Origin: JAYWIG01 sp043789035
Lineage (GTDB): Bacteria; Pseudomonadota; Gammaproteobacteria; Burkholderiales; Burkholderiaceae_E
Direction: 5' to 3'
Assembly: GCA_043789035.1 (NCBI GenBank)
Contig: JAYWIG010000024.1
Coordinates: 1 to 5,238, forward strand
DNA: 5,238 nucleotides
A model generated the notes under the pieces. That model saw only the letters and a program-made list of their open reading frames with translations. It was not told the DNA's origin and searched no databases. The position numbers and the translations under genes were made by a program. Below, piece by piece: positions 1-5,076 of this stretch (its first letter is position 1; the number at the start of each line of letters is the position of its first letter).

Positions 1-1118
1 GCTGTATAACGACCGTTAATGGTCCGCATCATTACTTCGAGTAATTGATCTCCAGTCTGATCCATCGTGCGCTCGCGTTGTAGTAAGCCAGAACAATCGA
101 CGTCAATGTGTTCACTCATTGTGCGGACAGTGCGAGGGTTGGCGCAAATCTTGATCACTGGAACAATCGCGTTACCGATCACATTGCCTTGGCCTGTCGG
201 GAAGAAATGCACCACGAAACCGGATGCCGCGCATAGGGTCACCATCTCAGCAGCGGCTGATGATGAATCCATAAACCAAAGGCCGGGATGGCTTGGAATC
301 TCGGCTTTATCGATTACCCCGTCAACCGTACACTTTTTGCCAATCTTCTGAATATTGCCCATCGCTTTTTCTTCGATGGTGGTTAAGCCACCAGCAATAT
401 TGCCTTTAGTGGGTTGGGATTCAGATAGGTCGGTTGTTTTGTTGCGGTTAATCATGTCTTGATAGCGATTGAACATCGCCATGAACTGATCGCGCACTGC
501 GGGTGTTTTGCAGCGTGCAGCAACGATGTTTTCGCCGCCTGTGATTTCTGATGTTTCGCCGAATACCAATGTAGTACCCAACGCATGTAGCGTATCAAAG
601 GCATTGCCAACTGTTGGGTTAGATCCGCATCCCGATGTTGTGTCTGATTCGCCGCATTTAGTTGAAATCCACAAGTCACTGATGGGGCACTCAACGCGGT
701 GCTTTTCAGTGGCGAATTGAACATATTCTTTTGCTGCGCGCGAAGCTTTCATAATGGTTTCATGATCGCCATGGCCTTCGATACCAAAGCCAACAACTGG
801 CTTGCCGGTTTTAGCGATGCCGTCGACTACCTTTTTCGTCCAACCATCTTCAATACCGATCACGACAACGGCCGCGACGTTAGGGTTACAACCCGCACCG
901 ATGAGGGTGGCAAAGTGCAAATCTAAGTCGGCACCAAATTGCAGGCGACCATACGGATGCGGAATTGCCATGGTGCCTTTGATGTTGTGTGCAACTGCTT
1001 CTGCAGCAGCGTTGGACAAATCATCTAAAGGAAGAATGATGACGTGATTGCGAACGCCAACGCGGCCGTTTTCGCGACGAAAGCCCCAAAATGTGGCGTC
1101 TTGAGTCAAAAATGACAT
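1..1118 (-). CDS. UxaA-family lyase large (catalytic) subunit, probable sulfolactate sulfo-lyase beta (SuyB-like), 3' end outside window
   Basis: The minus frame is open from ATG at 1118 to the window edge, giving 372 complete codons with no stop; the family is usually about 390 residues, so only about 15-20 are missing. It matches the catalytic domain of the UxaA altronate dehydratase/SuyB family. Seen are an N-terminal RENGRVGVRNHVIILP block (residues 15-30), HPYGRLQFG (54-62), CGESDTTSGCG (155-165), LSESQPTKGNIAGG (231-244), the serine-rich MDSSSAAAEM (283-292) and PTGQGNVIGN (308-317). A Shine-Dalgarno AGGAA lies six bases before the ATG. The partner SAF subunit is encoded just upstream, as in SuyAB. 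SuyAB splits (2R)-3-sulfolactate into pyruvate and sulfite in the cytoplasm; altronate-type enzymes dehydrate sugar acids. The family is certain. The SuyB reading comes from remembered similarity of motifs and architecture and is only moderately secure. No sulfite exporter, sulfolactate dehydrogenase or hexuronate gene is visible to settle it. Confidence 0.88.
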   Translation of the reverse strand, partial: MSFLTQDATFWGFRRENGRVGVRNHVIILPLDDLSNAAAEAVAHNIKGTMAIPHPYGRLQFGADLDLHFATLIGAGCNPNVAAVVVIGIEDGWTKKVVDGIAKTGKPVVGFGIEGHGDHETIMKASRAAKEYVQFATEKHRVECPISDLWISTKCGESDTTSGCGSNPTVGNAFDTLHALGTTLVFGETSEITGGENIVAARCKTPAVRDQFMAMFNRYQDMINRNKTTDLSESQPTKGNIAGGLTTIEEKAMGNIQKIGKKCTVDGVIDKAEIPSHPGLWFMDSSSAAAEMVTLCAASGFVVHFFPTGQGNVIGNAIVPVIKICANPRTVRTMSEHIDVDCSGLLQRERTMDQTGDQLLEVMMRTINGRYT

Positions 1119-1124
1119 AGTGAA

Positions 1125-1129
1125 TTCCT
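1125..1129 (-). promoter_or_regulatory. Ribosome binding site fixing the start of the UxaA-family large subunit
   Basis: Reading the minus strand, AGGAA is followed by a six-base spacer and the ATG at 1118. It shows that the large subunit is translated independently of the small subunit, whose stop codon lies about 56 bases upstream. Confidence 0.7.
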
Positions 1130-1185
1130 AAATTTTTCTAGCTTGTATGTTGTAGTTTGTGCGCAGCAGTGATTTACCAGCGGGT

Positions 1186-1467
1186 TTACCAACGTTTGGT
1201 CTTAATGTTGTGCACATGGGCGTGCTCACCCGCTTTCATTGCCACTACCACTTTGCCAATATCAACGCCGTACTTAATCACGGTAGCACCTACATCCATG
1301 TCTTTCATGGCAACTTTATGTCCTAGTGGAATATCGGCTTTGCAGGGAACGGTGATTGTGCGATCTTCATCAAGAATTAGTGCAGTGAGTTGCTGGCCAG
1401 CCGTAATGCCTTCGGTGACAACAACAGCAACGCTGTCGTTAGGGTCGTGTAAAACGCAGTGAATCAT
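1186..1467 (-). CDS. UxaA-family lyase small subunit, SAF domain (SuyA-like)
   Basis: This 93-residue protein is a stand-alone SAF domain, equivalent to the N-terminal domain of full-length altronate dehydratase and to SuyA of sulfolactate sulfo-lyase. Diagnostic parts are the opening DPNDSVAVVV (residues 8-17), IPLGHKVA (46-53), VIKYGVDIGK (63-72) and the C-terminal HVHNIKTKRW (84-93), where the family typically carries HNxKT. It has no signal peptide or membrane segment, so it is cytoplasmic. The ATG at 1467 is supported by a GGAGA Shine-Dalgarno six bases upstream. The large-subunit gene follows after a 67-base gap with its own ribosome binding site, so the two are very likely one operon making a two-subunit enzyme. 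A T-rich stretch and a hairpin precede it. Substrate is unresolved: sulfolactate is favoured, but a sugar acid such as altronate is possible. Confidence 0.9.
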   Translation of the reverse strand: MIHCVLHDPNDSVAVVVTEGITAGQQLTALILDEDRTITVPCKADIPLGHKVAMKDMDVGATVIKYGVDIGKVVVAMKAGEHAHVHNIKTKRW

Positions 1468-1513
1468 TTTGAGTCTCCAAAAAAGTTATTGAAATAGTTA
1501 AGGGAATAAAACA

Positions 1514-1543
1514 ACTTAGGCTTGGCATCTACCCAGCCTAAGT
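1514..1543 (-). terminator. Hairpin, probable Rho-independent terminator of the WS/DGAT gene
   Basis: ACTTAGGCT at 1514-1522 and AGCCTAAGT at 1535-1543 form a perfect nine-base-pair stem. After one mismatch, two further G-C pairs can extend it inwards and leave a six-base loop. On the minus strand the stem is followed by TGTTTTATT, a broken U-tract. It lies about 78 bases after the WS/DGAT stop and about 47 bases before the small lyase subunit on the same strand, which suits a terminator separating two transcription units. The tract is interrupted and the stem is only moderately GC-rich. It could instead be an operator or leader hairpin of the lyase operon. Confidence 0.5.
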
Positions 1544-1602
1544 CGCCTTTGTAAATGGTTGTACTGTGGCTAGTAAATCGTCGTTCGAGCTTCTGATGCG
1601 GG

Positions 1603-1618
1603 GCTCAACCGCTCAACC
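1603..1618. repeat. Tandem octamer GCTCAACC x2
   Basis: Two adjacent perfect copies of GCTCAACC sit two bases beyond the WS/DGAT stop codon. With only two units it is probably slippage or chance. The rest of the gap at 1468-1620 holds only the hairpin at 1514-1543 and AT-rich sequence before the lyase operon, with no convincing promoter hexamers. Confidence 0.6.
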
Positions 1619-1620
1619 TT

Positions 1621-3015
1621 TTAAGCATGCGCTTGCATTACCGAAGCTTCAAGTTCGGTAAAGGCCGAGTCAACATATTCTGCAAGCTTGCCCAGTGAAG
1701 GCAGTTCATCGGTGGCGATTAAGCCAAAGAAGAGTTTGTCGGCATAACTAAACAAAGTGATATTCAACAAGTTGCTCGGTGGTAAGGTACTGATCGGGTG
1801 CATTTCTTCCATGCGCGCGCCCTTCAAGTACATGTAGTCTTTTGGGCCCGGTACATTTGATACCAGGGTATTGCCCATAGGTGGCATCTTATTGCTAAGC
1901 TTTAGCACCTCAGCCAATTGCGCAACCAACCCGGTGACCAATGAGTAAGTTTCAATTGCTTCGGACGATACGCTATCGACCATGGTTCTTACGTTACGCA
2001 GAGAAAAACCGATATTACGCAATCGCACATACGGATCTTCAGTGGGCGATGAGAGTTCAACTTGCACAATACCGATTTTGTTCCCGGCTGTTTTTTCGCC
2101 TTCTTTACGCAAATTCACCGGCATCTGAATGGTGATGGGTTGCGCTAATTTCACGCCTTGATCTTCTAAATATCGATGCAGTGCGCCATCGAGGCAAGTG
2201 AGCGCAACATGATTTAACGTCGAACGAGTACGTTTGCGAACGTCATTCACACGTTCCATGGTGATGCTGGCCGTTGCAAACTGTCGGCCAGAAGTTACCT
2301 GCCCGGTTAAAGGTGTTTTAGCGCTCGATACAAAGGGCAAGGCAATGGCGTTCTTGGTAAGCTTAACGCTTTCTAAAAATAGCATTGCCGCTAAGCGCCC
2401 AATGCCAAGAAGACGGCGGCTATTACCCGCAACTAAAGCCCAGGTTGATTGCATCACCTCATTCTTAAGTTTCTCGCGCTTTTTTGCATGACCGCTGTGC
2501 TTCAACGTCCATACCGGGGCTAATTCATGCGCGGCTTGTGAGGTCGATAGGCCTTCAGCAGTCCACCTTGCCATGGTTACGCCATCGGCGTAAGCATGGT
2601 GCATTTTTTGATAAAGAGCAAAACGGCCACCACTCAAACCATCGATGACATGCACTTCCCAGAGTGGGCGAGAGCGATCCAACATTGGCGTATGAAAACC
2701 TGCGACCAATTCATACAGCGCCTCTTGCGTGTTGCCGCCCGATTTGCTTGGAAGCTTATGGTAGAAAACATGATCTGCCACATCAACCGACGGTGCTTCC
2801 TGCCATGCAGGCATAGCACTTACAGAAAATTTTATGAGTTGATTAAAAGGCGCTTGAATTTCCGTGAAGCTTAAGTACTCTTTGTATAAGTTCTTCACGA
2901 AATTCAAAGGCGCTTTGGGCGGCTTCTTGAATATCAGTAGCCCGCCCACATGCTTGGGGCTGGCTTGAGATTCGGCAATAAAGAAACCGAGATCAAGGAC
3001 TGAAAGCTTGGCCAT
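1621..3015 (-). CDS. Wax ester synthase/diacylglycerol acyltransferase (WS/DGAT)
   Basis: This 464-residue protein is a typical-length member of the bacterial bifunctional WS/DGAT family, which esterifies acyl-CoA with fatty alcohols (wax esters) or diacylglycerol (triacylglycerol) at the inner face of the cytoplasmic membrane. The N-terminus, LSVLDLGFFIAE (4-15), is the family opening. DRSRPLWEVHVIDGL (113-127) precedes the active-site HHxxxDG motif, here HHAYADG at 139-145, whose second His is the expected catalytic base. The C-terminal half, a condensation-like domain, has TLNHVALTCLDGALHRYL (266-283), PVNLR (299-303), GN (311-312) and NTLVSNVPGP (382-391). The start at 3015 was chosen because family alignment begins there; an in-frame TTG at 3045 would add ten residues. 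The Shine-Dalgarno is weak: AAAGG ends about eleven bases upstream. The motif usually written Asn-Asp is Asn268-His269. The gene diverges from the dehydrogenase and probably ends at the 1514-1543 hairpin. Confidence 0.95.
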   Translation of the reverse strand: MAKLSVLDLGFFIAESQASPKHVGGLLIFKKPPKAPLNFVKNLYKEYLSFTEIQAPFNQLIKFSVSAMPAWQEAPSVDVADHVFYHKLPSKSGGNTQEALYELVAGFHTPMLDRSRPLWEVHVIDGLSGGRFALYQKMHHAYADGVTMARWTAEGLSTSQAAHELAPVWTLKHSGHAKKREKLKNEVMQSTWALVAGNSRRLLGIGRLAAMLFLESVKLTKNAIALPFVSSAKTPLTGQVTSGRQFATASITMERVNDVRKRTRSTLNHVALTCLDGALHRYLEDQGVKLAQPITIQMPVNLRKEGEKTAGNKIGIVQVELSSPTEDPYVRLRNIGFSLRNVRTMVDSVSSEAIETYSLVTGLVAQLAEVLKLSNKMPPMGNTLVSNVPGPKDYMYLKGARMEEMHPISTLPPSNLLNITLFSYADKLFFGLIATDELPSLGKLAEYVDSAFTELEASVMQAHA

Positions 3016-3046
3016 GGGAGGTTCACCTTTGACTATGAATAACAAG

Positions 3047-3055
3047 AATCTACCA
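3047..3055 (-). promoter_or_regulatory. Possible extended -10 promoter for WS/DGAT
   Basis: On the minus strand TGGTAGATT reads as an extended -10 element (TG, one base, then TAGATT, four of six matches). It would place transcription start near 3040, about 25 bases before the chosen ATG. A TTGACG just upstream is too close to act as its -35 at normal spacing. This is a by-eye match only. Confidence 0.25.
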
Positions 3056-3086
3056 TGATAGTAACGTCAATTTCTGGCCTACAGAC

Positions 3087-3115
3087 TTCGATCCCATCAA
3101 ATCGCATGCTAAAGT
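3087..3115 (+). promoter_or_regulatory. Possible promoter for the dehydrogenase gene
   Basis: TGCTAAAGT at 3107-3115 is an extended -10 element. A weak TTCGAT at 3087-3092 is 17 bases upstream of the hexamer but matches the -35 consensus poorly. Transcription would start near 3122, just before the Shine-Dalgarno TAGGAGA at 3129-3135. The 124-base gap at 3016-3139 serves two divergent genes, so control of the two may be linked. Confidence 0.25.
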
Positions 3116-3139
3116 ACGCCCAAGAATTTAGGAGACTGC

Positions 3140-3910
3140 ATGGAACTTACAAACAAAGTAATCATAGTCACTGGCGCAGCTAGCGGTATCGGCCGTGCGG
3201 CTGCAAAGCGTTTCGTGGAAGCTGGTGCCCAAGCAGTAATATTGGCCGATTTAGATTTACAGAAAACCCAAATAGCAGCCGATGAATTTGGCGGGTTTGC
3301 GGTCGCTTGCGATGTGAGCATTGAGAGTGATATTCAACGCTTAGTAAAAACAGTGCGCGATAAGTATGGCCGCGTGGATGTGTTCTTTTCTAACGCCGGT
3401 ATCCTCGGTCGAGAAGGGGGCTTCGAGCTAGAAGATGCGCTTTGGGAAAAGATGTGGAAAATTCACACGATGGCACATGTCTGGGCCGCTCGCGCAGTGG
3501 TTCCTGAAATGGTTGAACGTGGTGAAGGTTACTTTCTTACCACTGCGTCTGCCGCTGGCTTGTTGAACATCATCGAGTCAGCCCCTTACGGCGTGACGAA
3601 ACATGCAGCGGTAGGTTTTGCCGAGTGGATGCGAATTACCTACGGTAGGCGGGGCGTGCGAGTTTCCTGCTTGTGCCCGCAGGCGGTTAGAACCGGAATG
3701 GTGCTTGGTGACGGTGGTTCTGCCGGTGCTGACGGCGTGTTAAGCGCCGAGGAAGTAGCCGACGTTATTGTTCAAGCGATGCGAGATGAAACCTTCCTTA
3801 TCTTGCCTCATCCTTCCGTCGATAACTACTTTAAAGCGAAAGCCAGCAACTATGATCGCTGGATTGGTGGGATGCAGAAGTTTCGTGATTCAATATTGAA
3901 GAACAAGTGA
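3140..3910 (+). CDS. Short-chain dehydrogenase/reductase (SDR), NAD(H)-preferring by motif, substrate unknown
   Basis: This 256-residue classical-type SDR has a Rossmann fold. The nucleotide-binding TGAASGIG lies at residues 11-18. Asp37 at the end of the second strand (LADLD) usually signals NAD rather than NADP. CDV is at 57-59 and SNAG at 84-87. The catalytic Ser is probably Ser137 in TTASAAGLL, and Tyr150-x-x-x-Lys154 (YGVTK) completes the active site. The fourth tetrad residue, normally Asn in a VN(V/L) context, appears to be His109 (WKIHTMAHVW). The block SAPYGVTKHAAVGFAEW (147-163) recalls SDRs often found in acyl-CoA and lipid catabolism clusters. The usual PG after the sixth strand is PQ (180-181). 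The ATG has a strong Shine-Dalgarno, GGAG at 3131-3134, five bases away. It is transcribed away from WS/DGAT and towards the thioesterase, so a hydroxyacyl or fatty alcohol/aldehyde substrate is possible but inferred. Confidence 0.93.
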   Translation: MELTNKVIIVTGAASGIGRAAAKRFVEAGAQAVILADLDLQKTQIAADEFGGFAVACDVSIESDIQRLVKTVRDKYGRVDVFFSNAGILGREGGFELEDALWEKMWKIHTMAHVWAARAVVPEMVERGEGYFLTTASAAGLLNIIESAPYGVTKHAAVGFAEWMRITYGRRGVRVSCLCPQAVRTGMVLGDGGSAGADGVLSAEEVADVIVQAMRDETFLILPHPSVDNYFKAKASNYDRWIGGMQKFRDSILKNK

Positions 3911-3926
3911 GTCGCACCGAGAAGGT

Positions 3927-3954
3927 CTTCCCGTATAGAGTGTTTTCTGGGAAG
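3927..3954. repeat. Short inverted repeat between dehydrogenase and thioesterase
   Basis: CTTCCC at 3927-3932 and GGGAAG at 3949-3954 could pair around a 16-base loop. There is no U-tract, so it is unlikely to be an efficient terminator, and the two plus-strand genes may be co-transcribed across the 117-base gap. Confidence 0.3.
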
Positions 3955-4027
3955 GCTAGAGAGCTAAGTTATACCGAATAGTGAGACAATGGCCACAACT
4001 TATTTGTTAGCGAAAACCACAGCAATC

Positions 4028-4450
4028 ATGCCCATCTGGAAACGTCCCATCTCAGTCGAACACCTCACCAACGTGCAGAGTAATACTGCCGTAAGCCATT
4101 TAGGCATTGAGTTCTTAGAAGTCGGCGATGATTTTATTCGTGCCCGCGTACCAGTCGATACGCGCACCTGCCAACCGTATGGTTTATTACACGGGGGTGT
4201 TAGCGTTGTATTAGCCGAAACTCTTGGTTCTTGTGGGGCTGCTTACGCGTTACCTGAAGGTTGGCGCTGTGTGGGTTTGGATATCAACGCCAATCATATT
4301 CGCGGGGTATCTTCAGGCTGGGTCACAGGTACTGCCAGGCCAGTTCACGTGGGAAAGTCCACACAAGTTTGGCACATCGATCTGCATAACGAAGCGGGCG
4401 AGTTGAGCTGTGTTTCGAGAATTACGATGGCGGTGTTGGCGCCGAGATAA
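4028..4450 (+). CDS. Hotdog-fold acyl-CoA thioesterase, MenI/YdiI-like (PaaI superfamily)
   Basis: The protein is 140 residues from this start, close to the 136 of E. coli YdiI/MenI, which it resembles along its whole length. It opens with IWKRPISVEHL (3-13), then has GDDFIRARVPVD (33-44), QPYGLLHGGVSVVLAETLGS (49-68) and GLDINANHIR (83-92). Expected active-site residues are present: Gln49, His55-Gly56, the catalytic Glu64, and His90. The family hydrolyses acyl- or aryl-CoA thioesters in the cytosol. MenI releases 1,4-dihydroxy-2-naphthoate in menaquinone synthesis, but relatives have broad activity and no men gene is visible here. The start at 4028 is chosen by alignment; an in-frame ATG at 3989 adds 13 residues with no counterpart in YdiI. 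Neither start has a good Shine-Dalgarno. The gene follows the dehydrogenase on the same strand and ends seven bases from the tspO stop on the other strand. Confidence 0.9.
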   Translation: MPIWKRPISVEHLTNVQSNTAVSHLGIEFLEVGDDFIRARVPVDTRTCQPYGLLHGGVSVVLAETLGSCGAAYALPEGWRCVGLDINANHIRGVSSGWVTGTARPVHVGKSTQVWHIDLHNEAGELSCVSRITMAVLAPR

Positions 4451-4457
4451 TGGCGGC

Positions 4458-4949
4458 TTATCCAAATGGCCCATTCATCTTCACAGTTACCAAATTTAGC
4501 ACGCTAGCAATGCTGACCCAAATTAGGTAAGGTAGCAGTAACAATGCTGCGGTGGTCGAGATTGGGTAAGTGACCGCCATCATTCCGATAATAGATAGCC
4601 ATAAAAAACAGGTTTCGATCAACGCCCAATCAGGGCGCTTGAGCTTAAAGAAAAACCAGCTCCAAGCGATGTTTAAGGTGCAGTTAACGCCAAAGCTAAT
4701 CATCAACCAGTTTTTGGTACTAGCATCCGGTGCCTGACGCCAAGATAACACGCCTGAAATAACCGCCATGGTAATGATGACTATCCACATGGGGCCAAAG
4801 GCCCAGTCAGGTGGTTTCCATTTCGGTGCTTTCAGCGCTTTGTACCAAGGCCCAACTTCGGTCAGCAGCCCGCCCAAGCCTGCAACTAATATGCCGATTG
4901 CAGGAGCTATATATTCCGGTTGTGCCCACCATCCTGAGCCGATATCCAT
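4458..4949 (-). CDS. tspO: TspO/MBR family tryptophan-rich membrane protein
   Basis: This 163-residue integral membrane protein has the five hydrophobic helices of the TspO/translocator protein family, roughly at residues 12-32, 51-70, 81-101, 109-129 and 132-153. Family signatures are GPWYKALKAPKWKPPDWAFGP (33-53; WYxxLxxPxWxPP), NIAWSWFFF (93-101) and LLPYLIWVSIASVLN (138-152). Trp and Pro content is high. TspO homologues bind porphyrins and related tetrapyrroles and act in stress or oxygen/light signalling; the molecular role in bacteria is still debated. The ATG at 4949 has AGGA four bases upstream. The residue after FGPxW, often followed by a Leu-Tyr pair, is more hydrophobic here (WIVIITMAVISG). 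The gene is convergent with the thioesterase and divergent from the secreted-protein gene. No photolyase, carotenoid or haem gene is in view to suggest a pathway. Confidence 0.95.
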   Translation of the reverse strand: MDIGSGWWAQPEYIAPAIGILVAGLGGLLTEVGPWYKALKAPKWKPPDWAFGPMWIVIITMAVISGVLSWRQAPDASTKNWLMISFGVNCTLNIAWSWFFFKLKRPDWALIETCFLWLSIIGMMAVTYPISTTAALLLLPYLIWVSIASVLNLVTVKMNGPFG

Positions 4950-5010
4950 GTTTTCCTAAAATTTTATTCAAATGCGCTTTAATTCACGCGGTAATTGCCT
5001 GATATTCGGC

Positions 5011-5063
5011 ATATACCTCGTTGTAAGGAATATACGATTGCCAAATACTTATCGCGAATATAC
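5011..5063. repeat. Three ATATAC repeats in the tspO/secreted-protein divergent region
   Basis: ATATAC occurs at 5011-5016, 5030-5035 and 5058-5063. The last two are part of a longer GAATATAC (5028-5035 and 5056-5063), exactly 28 bases apart. The 123-base gap at 4950-5072 lies between two divergent genes, so these could be operator or promoter elements, but AT-rich intergenic DNA produces such matches by chance. No promoter pair of good quality was found for either gene. Confidence 0.35.
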
Positions 5064-5076
5064 ATTAGTCGAATGA
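5038..5076 (+). CDS. Possible 12-codon leader frame, TTG start, overlapping the secreted-protein start
   Basis: TAAGGA at 5024-5029 is followed, eight bases later, by TTG at 5038. From there a 12-codon frame (MPNTYREYTLVE) ends in TGA at 5074-5076, overlapping the ATG at 5073 as ATGA. The secreted-protein gene itself has no Shine-Dalgarno of its own. The arrangement would allow translational coupling by re-initiation. It is very short and the TTG start is speculative. Confidence 0.2.
   Translation: MPNTYREYTLVE

Noticed and set aside
67..1047. Several open frames of 70-94 codons on both strands inside the first kilobase
   Set aside because: They are out of frame or antisense to the UxaA-family large subunit, whose frame is continuous and carries conserved motifs throughout. 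Their products have no recognisable domain.
1157..1462. A 101-codon plus-strand frame opposite the small lyase subunit
   Set aside because: The minus-strand frame encodes a recognisable SAF domain with a good ribosome binding site; the plus frame is an antisense shadow.
1941..2874. Plus-strand frames of 64, 85 and 92 codons and a 61-codon minus frame within the WS/DGAT gene
   Set aside because: All overlap a gene with intact family motifs from end to end and show no protein family signal of their own.
3015..3045. Upstream TTG start for WS/DGAT adding MLFIVKGEPP
   Set aside because: The family N-terminus begins at the Met encoded at 3015, and TTG is a weaker start with no clear Shine-Dalgarno. 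Kept only as an alternative.
3109..3321. A 70-codon minus-strand frame across the dehydrogenase start
   Set aside because: It lies opposite the Rossmann nucleotide-binding region and the ribosome binding site of the dehydrogenase and has no family resemblance.
4446..4462. GATAA/TTATC inverted repeat around the convergent stops, as a bidirectional terminator
   Set aside because: Only five mostly A-T pairs, which arise largely because both genes end in TAA; no U-tracts on either side.
4768..5002. Two 63-codon plus-strand frames opposite the tspO start
   Set aside because: They are antisense to a well-supported five-helix TspO protein and lack ribosome binding sites or recognisable domains.
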